A stretch of DNA of 12,130 bases from contig JAISPH010000014.1 of NCBI GenBank assembly GCA_031275035.1, forward strand, positions 1 through 12,130. The letters run 5' to 3'. The notes below the pieces were generated by a model. That model did not search any database. It worked only from the letters and a program-made list of their open reading frames with translations, and was not told where the DNA came from. The translations under genes were made by a program, and so were the position numbers. Below, piece by piece: positions 1 through 6,442 of the stretch. Each line of letters starts with the position of its first letter. Position 1 is the stretch's first letter. This DNA comes from Treponema sp. (GTDB taxonomy: Bacteria; Spirochaetota; Spirochaetia; Treponematales; Breznakiellaceae).

Positions 1-14
1 GGGGGGGGGGGGGG
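1..14. repeat. G14 homopolymer at the window edge
   Basis: Fourteen consecutive G open the window and would add four or more Pro codons to the regulator on the minus strand. A pure G run at a sequence end is typical of read-end artefacts from two-colour sequencing or of a contig edge, so the residues it encodes should not be trusted. Confidence 0.75.
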
Positions 15-629
15 TAAAGCCATATTGCCGTAGTACCGCGCCATGGCTACATAAAGATCGATTATTTTTGCATATATGGCCGGATTCCGTAATGTGTCGG
101 CCCGCAAGTATTCATCGTATATGTCCAGGAGGAGCAGGCGGGCGGTCCCGTAAAGTTCCGGCGTATCTTCGGGGGTCAGAAGATTCAGATTATACAAAAG
201 GGACATTGCTTCCGGTAAACCCGGCAGGGAATACAGCAGCGCCGGCTCGAAGCACAGGATGAGCCGTTTACCTTTTTCAGCGGAGGGCGGAACAGTAATT
301 TCGTGTAATTCGCAGGATGGAATAATGAGAATATCGTTCTCCCGAAGATGATACAATTTTTTCAGTAAAAAAACATTATAGTCATATTTTAGCGGCATGA
401 TTATCTCAACGGCGGTATGCCAGTGCAGGGGATAATTTTCGCATTCGTTATTCTCATAAAACATAATCTGTACACTGGTCTCATAGGGAATCTTGTTATA
501 GTCGCCGTCCGCAGGTAAAGCCATAGGCCCGTTCCTTCCCCCCGTATCTGCCATCTCAAGACAGTGTATCTCCATGAATGTTGTTTGGAAACCTGACGCT
601 TCCGAACAACTTCCGCTGAACAATGCCAT
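1..629 (-). CDS. AraC-type transcriptional regulator, N-terminal sensor domain (partial, C-terminus off the left edge)
   Basis: An open minus-strand frame runs without a stop to the left edge. The ATG at 629-627 gives about 209 residues; an alternative ATG at 575-573 gives about 191 and may be the true start, since neither has a strong ribosome binding site. The protein carries the cupin-like effector-binding pattern of AraC regulators: a YPLHWHTAVEII segment, then ENDILIIPSCELHEI, then KGKRLILCFEP, followed by a helical linker rich in Leu and Tyr. The helix-turn-helix DNA-binding half, normally the last 100 residues of a roughly 280-300-residue protein, is not in the window. The gene is divergent from the importer unit starting at 849, the usual arrangement for a local sugar-responsive activator; that role is inferred. 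The last four complete codons are all Pro, read from a G run at the edge that may be artefactual. Confidence 0.8.
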   Translation of the reverse strand, partial: MALFSGSCSEASGFQTTFMEIHCLEMADTGGRNGPMALPADGDYNKIPYETSVQIMFYENNECENYPLHWHTAVEIIMPLKYDYNVFLLKKLYHLRENDILIIPSCELHEITVPPSAEKGKRLILCFEPALLYSLPGLPEAMSLLYNLNLLTPEDTPELYGTARLLLLDIYDEYLRADTLRNPAIYAKIIDLYVAMARYYGNMALPPPP

Positions 630-740
630 TTTACCATATTCCCGGCCATTAAAAAAGCATTTCGCAAGAACTGAGCAGAACTAAGCAAAAATTGATAAGT
701 GAAAGAGAAAACCCCCGGATATATTAACGGTATATATGAG

Positions 741-771
741 GCTTTCCCAAAACTTCAGTTTTTGGGAAAGC
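741..771 (+). promoter_or_regulatory. Leader hairpin, copy 1 (AAACTTCAGTTT core)
   Basis: The arms GCTTTCCC (741-748) and GGGAAAGC (764-771) are fully complementary and enclose AAAAC, a TTCA loop and GTTTTT, with one unpaired T in the right arm. The loop and inner stem match the hairpins at 4510-4535 and 6388-6415, while the outer arms differ but still pair. It lies about 77 bases before the start of the solute-binding protein gene, in the gap between the divergent regulator and the importer unit. Its function is unknown; no T-tract follows that would make it a terminator. Confidence 0.75.
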
Positions 772-798
772 GACCTTAGATTTCTATTTCAGGGAATT

Positions 799-827
799 TT
801 GTCTGAAAACGTGCAGTTTCCGAATAA
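799..827 (+). promoter_or_regulatory. Leader hairpin, copy 2 (degenerate)
   Basis: The inner stem AAAC/GTTT (807-810 with 816-819) encloses a GTGCA loop and continues outward with A-U, G-C and G-U pairs broken by two mismatches. The right half and the following bases match the 6388-6415 leader closely: CAGTTTC, one changed base, GAA, then AAGGCTATT here against AAGTCTATT there. It ends 21 bases before the ATG at 849, close to the hairpin-to-start spacing seen in the other two leaders. Confidence 0.5.
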
Positions 828-836
828 GGCTATTTT

Positions 837-843
837 GGGAAAG
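837..843 (+). promoter_or_regulatory. Ribosome binding site for the solute-binding protein
   Basis: GGGAAAG lies five bases before the ATG at 849 and supports that start. It directly follows the degenerate leader hairpin. Confidence 0.55.
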
Positions 844-848
844 ACGGT

Positions 849-2525
849 ATGAGCGGAAAAATATCACGCAGCTTAGCTCTGTTAATTGGCCTTTGTACCG
901 CCGCGGCGGTTTTTACCGGAAGCTGCCGGGCAGGGAAAGAGACGGCGATTCAGAATGATCCGTATTATCCGGTAACTATTTCGGTATACACCTCAAACGC
1001 GGCCCAACAACCCAACCCTGGCAACAAGATGTACAAATACCTCAAGGAGAAACTGGGCGTTACCTTTGAGTGGGATATTCTGGTAGGCGACAGCTCCCAG
1101 AAACGCGGCGTCATGATTGCGGGCGGCGAGTACCCTGACATGATCGGGATAGGCGAAGCCCAGTTTATTGACGCGGGGGCGCTTATCCCCCTTGAAGATT
1201 TAATTGAACAATACGCTCCCAATGTCAAGCGGCATTTTGCCGAGTGGTGGGAAGCCCTCAAGTCTCCCGACGGTCATATTTATTACCTGTGCAACTGGGG
1301 GGTGTTGCACGGCAAAGACTGGAACCCTAACGATATGGGTTCGCAGCCCCTGTGGATTCAAAAAGAAGTATTAGAAGAAGCGGGTTATCCAAAGATCACA
1401 ACGGTAGATGAATATTTTGATCTTATCATTAGCTACTACAAAAAACATCCGACAATTAATGGGCAGCCAACTATCCCCTTTACCATCCTCACCTATGATT
1501 ACCGGGCTTTTTGCCTGTGGAATCCGCCCCAATTTCTCGCGGGCTACCCTAACGACGGAAACGGCGTTGTAGACCCGGTAACCCATGAATATAAAGTTTT
1601 CTTTGGCCTGGATATATCAAAGCGGTGGTTCAAAAAGTTAAATGAGCTTAACGCTCAGGGTTATATTGACAAGTCGGCGTTTGTAGACAACTACGACCAG
1701 TACATGGCCAAACTTTCCTCCGGCCGGGTTTTGGGCATCAGCGATCAGCACTGGCAGTTTTCGAATTCAGAGGCCCCCCTTATTGCCGCGGGCCAGTACA
1801 ACCGGACCATGGCGCCCCTGCCCATCGTATTTGACAAATCCATCCGCCCCTTCTACCGCGGCACCGGTATGTCGCCGAATTTTTTCCGCGGCGTCGGGAT
1901 CAGCGTCAAGGCAAAAGACCCGGTCAGGATCATGCGTTTCCTGAATGACTTTATGTCGGAAGAAGTACAACGCACTTTGCTGTGGGGCATTGAGGGTGAA
2001 GACTGGCAATGGGATGAAAACCATGAACCCTACCGTACCCCGGAACAGCGGGCCAACGTTCAAAACCAAACCTGGTACGAACAGAACCGGGCGGGGCTTA
2101 TACGGGCCGTATTCCCCAAATGGGAAGGCACTTTCCTCGACGGCTTCCCGGCGGAATTGGGGCAATACCCCCGTGAATTTTTGGCCAATCAAAAACCGAA
2201 AGACCGGGAACTTTGGGCGGCTTATGGAGTAAACAGTTATTCCGATTTGCTGGACCCTGACCCCCAGCCGTTTCCTCTTGGCTATCCCGCGTGGTCGCTG
2301 CCGAATCCCCCTGATGGTTCGGACGCGCAGTTCGCGCTGCAGCGCGGCGAGCAGACCATGCGGAAATATTTACCCCAGATTATCATGGCCCACCCTTCGG
2401 ACTTTGAAAAGCTCTGGGCCGAGTATGTCCGGCAGTTAAACACAGACGGCATTGGCAAATACGAAGCGTATATGCAGGAACAGCTTAACAAGCGTGTTGA
2501 AGAATGGAGCCGGTGGAAAAAATAG
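849..2525 (+). CDS. Extracellular solute-binding lipoprotein of a carbohydrate ABC importer (LplA-like, family 1)
   Basis: This 558-residue protein starts with a lipoprotein signal: a short basic N-terminus, a hydrophobic stretch and a lipobox FTGSC with the lipidated Cys at 26. The mature part has the pattern of large LplA-type sugar-binding proteins: YKYLKEKLGVTFEW near residue 63, then a segment with GGEYPDMIG, and IPLEDLIEQYAPN, typical of the first lobe of the two-lobe fold. Many Trp and Tyr residues fit sugar stacking. The two permease genes follow immediately, and their family matches the LplB/YtcP type that pairs with this binding protein class. The role is periplasmic capture of an oligosaccharide. 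The substrate cannot be read from sequence, but the downstream GH30 enzyme suggests a beta-linked plant glycan. No ATPase gene is adjacent, which is common for this importer type because a shared ATPase encoded elsewhere serves it. Confidence 0.9.
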   Translation: MSGKISRSLALLIGLCTAAAVFTGSCRAGKETAIQNDPYYPVTISVYTSNAAQQPNPGNKMYKYLKEKLGVTFEWDILVGDSSQKRGVMIAGGEYPDMIGIGEAQFIDAGALIPLEDLIEQYAPNVKRHFAEWWEALKSPDGHIYYLCNWGVLHGKDWNPNDMGSQPLWIQKEVLEEAGYPKITTVDEYFDLIISYYKKHPTINGQPTIPFTILTYDYRAFCLWNPPQFLAGYPNDGNGVVDPVTHEYKVFFGLDISKRWFKKLNELNAQGYIDKSAFVDNYDQYMAKLSSGRVLGISDQHWQFSNSEAPLIAAGQYNRTMAPLPIVFDKSIRPFYRGTGMSPNFFRGVGISVKAKDPVRIMRFLNDFMSEEVQRTLLWGIEGEDWQWDENHEPYRTPEQRANVQNQTWYEQNRAGLIRAVFPKWEGTFLDGFPAELGQYPREFLANQKPKDRELWAAYGVNSYSDLLDPDPQPFPLGYPAWSLPNPPDGSDAQFALQRGEQTMRKYLPQIIMAHPSDFEKLWAEYVRQLNTDGIGKYEAYMQEQLNKRVEEWSRWKK

Positions 2526-2544
2526 GCAAGCGGGATAACAGGGC

Positions 2545-3483
2545 ATGAAACAGAGGGTCTACAACAACCGAAAAGAAATTTTTTGCGAAAAGATAATTTC
2601 ACAAAGACAGCTCCTGTTCATGTCCGTACCGGTGATTCTCTATATCATCCTTTTTTCCTATGTGCCCCTCTGGGGCTGGAGCATGGCTTTTCAGAATTAC
2701 CGGCCCGCACAGCCATTTTTCCGGCAGGAATGGGCCGGCCTGCGGTGGTTTAGTTTTCTTTTTACCGACCAAATATTTTGGCGCTGTTTCCGTAATACCA
2801 TTGCCATGAGCCTCATCAACATGGTTCTGGGCTATGTTACCGCTATTGGTTTTTCACTTTTGTTAAATGAGCTGAAAAACGTATATTTCAAACGGTTTAT
2901 TCAGACAATTTCGTATCTCCCCCATTTTTTGTCCTGGGTTATTGTTACGGGCCTTGTGGCAACGATGCTTTCGGTGGAAGACGGCGCGGTGAACAACCTG
3001 TTTACGGTGCTGGGGATCATCAAAGAACCGGTCATGTGGCTTTCAAAACCTGATTATTTTTGGGGCATTGTGGGCGTGTCTTATGTCTGGAAAGAACTCG
3101 GCTGGAGCACCATCATTTATCTCGCGGCCATTGCCGGGATTGATCCCAATCTGTACGAAGCGGCGGTGATCGACGGATGTAACCGGTATCAAAAAATGCG
3201 ACATATCACCCTGCCGGCGATAAAGCCGGTGATCATTATTTTGCTGATTATGAGTATCGGGCATATCCTTGACGCAGGTTTTGAGATGCAGTATCTCTTG
3301 CGGAACGGCCTGGTACAGGATGTTTCCGATACTCTTGATATTTACGTCCTCTTGTACGGTATGCAGCGCATGTCTTATTCCCTGGCGACCGCGGCGGGGA
3401 TGTTCAAGAATGTGGTTAATATCACTTTAATTTTTATCGCCAACTGGATAGCGAAACGCGCGGGAGAGGAGCGGTTAATATGA
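2545..3483 (+). CDS. Carbohydrate ABC importer permease, LplB type
   Basis: This 312-residue inner-membrane protein has about six hydrophobic segments, near residues 24-46, 83-107, 124-143, 172-197, 228-247 and 287-303. The EAA loop that docks to the ATPase is clear: EAAVIDG at 205-211, followed by the ITLPAIKP segment at 221-228. N-terminal features such as the FSYVPLWGW segment match the LplB group of sugar permeases. It starts 20 bases after the binding-protein stop, with a weak ribosome site (ACAGGG) before the ATG. Its stop overlaps the next start in ATGA, indicating translational coupling. It should form a heterodimeric channel with the next protein. Confidence 0.93.
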   Translation: MKQRVYNNRKEIFCEKIISQRQLLFMSVPVILYIILFSYVPLWGWSMAFQNYRPAQPFFRQEWAGLRWFSFLFTDQIFWRCFRNTIAMSLINMVLGYVTAIGFSLLLNELKNVYFKRFIQTISYLPHFLSWVIVTGLVATMLSVEDGAVNNLFTVLGIIKEPVMWLSKPDYFWGIVGVSYVWKELGWSTIIYLAAIAGIDPNLYEAAVIDGCNRYQKMRHITLPAIKPVIIILLIMSIGHILDAGFEMQYLLRNGLVQDVSDTLDIYVLLYGMQRMSYSLATAAGMFKNVVNITLIFIANWIAKRAGEERLI

Positions 3484-4394
3484 AAACAGGCCGTTCCTCA
3501 AAGATAGAAAATATCATATTCAATTCCTGCAACGGCGCTTTGATGCTTGTAATTGCCCTTGGCATGCTTTATCCCTTCTGGAATACCATTGCCGTATCCT
3601 TTAATGAAGCAATGGATACCCTGCGCGGGGGTATAACCCTTTTTCCAAGAAAACCAAGCTTATACAACTATAAAATTATATTTTCAACCGGTACTATTTT
3701 TCACGCCTTTCTTGTTTCCGTAACACGAACGGTAATTAATATGATTACCGGCGTTTTCTTTACCTCCATGATTGCCTATGTGCTTTCCCGGAAACATTTT
3801 TTTATGCGTAAACCTTTCACGCTTATTCTGGTTCTTTCCATGTATGTAAACGCGGGACTTATTCCGAATTATTTTCTTATAAAAAATTTGGGCATGTTGA
3901 ATTCCTTTTGGGTATATATCATTCCGGGCATGGTGAGCGCGTTTAATTTTGTGGTTATCAGAACCTACATGCGCACCATCCCGGAAAGCATCATAGAATC
4001 GGCCCGCATAGACGGATGCGGAGACTTTATTATTTTTCTCCGCATAATCCTGCCCCTGTGCCTCCCGGTGCTGGCAACGGTAGCCCTGTTTTTGGCGGTA
4101 GGCGCGTGGAACTCGTGGTTTGATACCATGATTTACAATTCGGGAAAAGTTCATCTCCATACCCTTCAGTACAAGTTGATGGAATATTTGCAGTCAAGCC
4201 AGAGCCGGTCAAGAGCCGCCACAGACGCGGCCGCCGTTGCGGCATCCCAGGCCCAGGGATCTGTAAACATGATAACCCCGGTCAGCATCAGAGCGGCCAT
4301 CACGGTGATCGCCGCCGCGCCCATACTGGCGATATATCCGTTTATGCAGCGTTATTTCGTGGTGGGGCTTAATATCGGCGGAGTGAAGGAATAG
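3480..4394 (+). CDS. Carbohydrate ABC importer permease, LplC/YtcP type
   Basis: This 304-residue inner-membrane protein is the second permease half. Hydrophobic segments lie near residues 18-38, 74-102, 111-131, 141-162, 190-210 and 262-280. The EAA loop appears as ESARIDG at 173-179, followed by the IILPLCLP segment. The C-terminal FMQRYFVVGLNIGGVKE is characteristic of YtcP/LplC-type permeases. The start codon overlaps the previous stop by four bases. A Ser/Ala-rich cytoplasmic or periplasmic stretch near residues 239-258 is usual for the family. The unit ends here without an ATPase, so the energising subunit must be encoded elsewhere. Confidence 0.93.
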   Translation: MKTGRSSKIENIIFNSCNGALMLVIALGMLYPFWNTIAVSFNEAMDTLRGGITLFPRKPSLYNYKIIFSTGTIFHAFLVSVTRTVINMITGVFFTSMIAYVLSRKHFFMRKPFTLILVLSMYVNAGLIPNYFLIKNLGMLNSFWVYIIPGMVSAFNFVVIRTYMRTIPESIIESARIDGCGDFIIFLRIILPLCLPVLATVALFLAVGAWNSWFDTMIYNSGKVHLHTLQYKLMEYLQSSQSRSRAATDAAAVAASQAQGSVNMITPVSIRAAITVIAAAPILAIYPFMQRYFVVGLNIGGVKE

Positions 4395-4410
4395 GGAGAC
4401 GTGGAAACGG

Positions 4411-4441
4411 CGGTGCGGCAAGCGAATGTTGCCGCAGACCG
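4411..4441 (+). other. Stem-loop after the permease unit
   Basis: GCGGCAA (4415-4421) pairs with TTGCCGC (4429-4435), and the stem extends outward through CGGT/ACCG past a two-base bulge. It starts 17 bases after the permease stop. No T-tract follows, so it could act as an mRNA 3' end stabiliser rather than an intrinsic terminator. Confidence 0.5.
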
Positions 4442-4459
4442 TCCATTGATTTTGGATTC

Positions 4460-4491
4460 AAAAGCATAACGGCGTTTTCGTTGGTGCTTTT
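4460..4491 (+). terminator. Possible weak intrinsic terminator of the importer unit
   Basis: AAAAGCA (4460-4466) pairs with TGCTTTT (4485-4491), and an inner stem AACG/CGTT encloses a seven-base loop. The short T run is inside the stem, so termination strength is doubtful. It is the second of three consecutive stem-loops in this 173-base gap. Confidence 0.4.
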
Positions 4492-4509
4492 ATCAAATAG
4501 GAGAGGCGA

Positions 4510-4535
4510 TTTTCCAAAACTTCAGTTTTGGAAAA
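4510..4535 (+). promoter_or_regulatory. Leader hairpin, copy 3 (AAACTTCAGTTT core, perfect stem)
   Basis: TTTTCCAAAAC (4510-4520) and GTTTTGGAAAA (4525-4535) form a perfect 11-bp stem around a TTCA loop. Downstream AAGGCTCTGTATTC resembles the tail after copy 4 (AAGTCTATTC). The lipoprotein start lies 32 bases after the hairpin, with a strong ribosome site between. Confidence 0.8.
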
Positions 4536-4556
4536 GGCTCTGTATTCTACACTATC

Positions 4557-4562
4557 AGGAGG
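4557..4562 (+). promoter_or_regulatory. Ribosome binding site that fixes the start at 4568
   Basis: AGGAGG lies five bases before ATG 4568. It shows that translation begins there and not at an in-frame ATG at 4481, which would place the leader hairpin inside the coding region and bury the lipoprotein signal. Confidence 0.9.
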
Positions 4563-4567
4563 TTCTT

Positions 4568-6328
4568 ATGAAAAAGAAACTTGCCAAAATTGGCATTGCG
4601 GTACTCACCGCAATGACAGCCCTGGCCATTATCGGCTGCCCGCAGAATGTGGACCCGGATGAAGGTTCCGCTAAAAACGACGCGGCGGCGGTAAGCGCCA
4701 TCAGTGTGGCGGGCGTTTCCGTCGCAACGGTTCCACAGCCCATTACCGCGGCTGAATGGGCAAGCGAAAACTTTGATGTCTTTTCCGTGTCTGAAGAACA
4801 GTTGGGAACGGTCAGAGTTCAGACGGCGGCAGCATTAACCGACGCCGCAATCGAGGTTACCGCCAGCCCCGGCGCGGTGGTAAAGTTCGCCCTTGCCGAT
4901 CTGGATGTGCCGGCGGAATTTGCCGCCGACAGTACGCTTACCATCAGCACAACCGAGCGGCTGTGTATTCAGGTAACATCCGAAAACGGCAATACCGTCA
5001 ACTACTATGTGGTAGAGATAAAGCTGGCGAGCGCCAACGTAACCCTGAGTGAAGTTACCGTGGGGGACGTAACGGCTACCCTTGGCACGCCGAATGAGGA
5101 CTATTCCCAGGCGGTAGCGGGTACGGCTAATCTCGGCGCGAACCTGACCGGCATCCAGGTAACGGTTACCAAGGGCCAGAGCGGACAGACCGTTCAATTT
5201 GCCAAGGTAACCGGCGGCGGCGATCCGGTCTTTGCCGAAACCGCTGCCTTTGACTTTGCCGACGGGGATATCCTGTATATCGAGGTAACCGCCGAAAACG
5301 GTGTCAAGAAAAACATCTACAAAATTGAAATTTGGGGGATTCGCTCCGCAGTGCCCATTATTTCGCCTGAGGAACTGCCCAACGCTACCTATCAGGTCGG
5401 TGAGGCCAGCCCCGCAGCGCTGACCGTTACCGTGTCGCTTCCGGACCTTGAAGAAATACCGGTTACATCGACTATTACTTATCAGTGGTACTCGAACACC
5501 CAGGACAGCAACACCGGCGGGACGCCGATTGAAAACGAGACAACCGAATCCTTTACGCCGCCTACCGGTACGGTGGGCAGAGCCTGGTACTATGTGGCAG
5601 TAACCCATAGCGACACCACGGTAGTAGCCGCGCCCGCCACGGCGGTCAGCACCCCGGCGCGGATCAGTATTGTGACACAGGTAGAAAAAGTTGAAAGTAT
5701 TGTTTCCGGGTCTTCCAATACGGTGGCATACCGCTTTACCCTGCCCGAAGGGAAAAACTGGAGCGACTACACCAAAATAACATGGCAGGTACTGGTTGAC
5801 GATTTGGCGACAATCAACATGGCGGCAACCCGCGCGCACATTGTAGGCAATTACCAGGCAAACGTTTTTAATACGACAAACGGTGAATATCAAAAATTGT
5901 CAGACTGGAATGTCGCCCGGCTGGTTACTATCAGCAACGGCGGAAATATGTCGTTAATACTGGGGACCGACTATGTGGCGCACACCTGGAAGACCCTGTC
6001 ATATTCCATCGCGGAAGACAATTCGCTAAAAGACGGCAGTTATGACGAAGAAACGTATTACCCCGCCGCCAATGCTGCCGGCCCCTTCTACTTTGGTATC
6101 GGTCTTTCCGTAAACCCCAACAACAATGCCAATGGCGTGTGCCGGTACTTTGTCAGAGGTATGGCCTTAAGCAACGAAGACGGAACCGAGGTGGTCTATG
6201 CCGATGACCTGAACACCCAATTTGGCGAAACCAATCTGACCCTGATGGACCTCAAGTGCATATTCAACCAGAGTACGCAAATTCAACGTTCCCTGGTGAA
6301 CAATCCGGTACCGGACGAGGAGGAATAA
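4568..6328 (+). CDS. Multidomain surface lipoprotein: two cadherin-like repeats, Ig-like domain, unidentified C-terminal domain
   Basis: This 586-residue protein begins with a lipoprotein signal and lipobox AIIGC with Cys at 24. Two tandem repeats of about 103 residues follow (roughly 47-153 and 155-257). Each ends in an ENG motif followed by a Tyr-rich strand: SENGNTVNYYVVEI at 138-151 and TAENGVKKNIYKIEI at 241-255. This pattern fits the bacterial cadherin-like beta-sandwich family. Residues 260-372 look Ig-like, with TYQWYS around W307 and WYYVAVTHS near the end, and resemble the N-terminal domain of the adjacent glycosidase. Residues 376-586 form a beta-rich domain of unknown family, with FTLPEGKNWSDYTKITW and FYFGIGLSVNPNN. 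It may be a jelly-roll carbohydrate-binding module, but this is inference. There are no recognisable catalytic motifs. The likely role is glycan binding at the cell surface beside the GH30 enzyme. Confidence 0.8.
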   Translation: MKKKLAKIGIAVLTAMTALAIIGCPQNVDPDEGSAKNDAAAVSAISVAGVSVATVPQPITAAEWASENFDVFSVSEEQLGTVRVQTAAALTDAAIEVTASPGAVVKFALADLDVPAEFAADSTLTISTTERLCIQVTSENGNTVNYYVVEIKLASANVTLSEVTVGDVTATLGTPNEDYSQAVAGTANLGANLTGIQVTVTKGQSGQTVQFAKVTGGGDPVFAETAAFDFADGDILYIEVTAENGVKKNIYKIEIWGIRSAVPIISPEELPNATYQVGEASPAALTVTVSLPDLEEIPVTSTITYQWYSNTQDSNTGGTPIENETTESFTPPTGTVGRAWYYVAVTHSDTTVVAAPATAVSTPARISIVTQVEKVESIVSGSSNTVAYRFTLPEGKNWSDYTKITWQVLVDDLATINMAATRAHIVGNYQANVFNTTNGEYQKLSDWNVARLVTISNGGNMSLILGTDYVAHTWKTLSYSIAEDNSLKDGSYDEETYYPAANAAGPFYFGIGLSVNPNNNANGVCRYFVRGMALSNEDGTEVVYADDLNTQFGETNLTLMDLKCIFNQSTQIQRSLVNNPVPDEEE

Positions 6329-6345
6329 ACTATCCATACGGTAAG

Positions 6346-6379
6346 CTCCCGCAGGTTAATCCCGCGGGAGTTATTTTTT
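6346..6379 (+). terminator. Intrinsic terminator of the multidomain lipoprotein gene
   Basis: CTCCCGC (6346-6352) pairs with GCGGGAG (6364-6370), with an 11-base loop, followed directly by TTATTTTTT. It lies 17 bases after the stop codon and shows that the next gene starts its own unit. Confidence 0.85.
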
Positions 6380-6387
6380 AATGGTTG

Positions 6388-6415
6388 TTGTTCAGAAACT
6401 TCAGTTTCTGAACAA
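6388..6415 (+). promoter_or_regulatory. Leader hairpin, copy 4 (AAACTTCAGTTT core, perfect stem)
   Basis: TTGTTCAGAAAC (6388-6399) and GTTTCTGAACAA (6404-6415) form a perfect 12-bp stem around a TTCA loop. The outer arms differ completely from copies 1 and 3 but remain complementary. The GH30 gene starts 27 bases after the hairpin. AGGAG (6431-6435) is the ribosome site. Confidence 0.8.
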
Positions 6416-6442
6416 GTCTATTCAAATCAGAGGAGATAAAGT

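Noticed and set aside
401..688. Minus-strand frame of 95 codons in the left region
   Set aside because: It overlaps the AraC-type regulator in another frame. The regulator frame shows the family motifs; this one does not.
692..725. TTGATA and TATATT as a promoter for the importer unit
   Set aside because: The spacing is 22 bases and the region is AT-rich, so chance matches are likely. No better pair was found.
719..737. ATATAT inverted repeat as an operator for the AraC-type regulator
   Set aside because: It is low-complexity sequence and AraC proteins usually bind direct repeats.
4481..4567. Upstream in-frame ATG extending the multidomain lipoprotein by 29 residues
   Set aside because: It lacks a ribosome site, contains the leader hairpin, and would mask the lipoprotein signal. 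ATG 4568 has AGGAGG at the right distance.
4835..5893. Long open minus-strand frame of 352 codons opposite the multidomain lipoprotein gene
   Set aside because: It has no signal, motif or ribosome site, its composition is that of a reversed coding strand, and the plus-strand gene has clear domains and a strong start.
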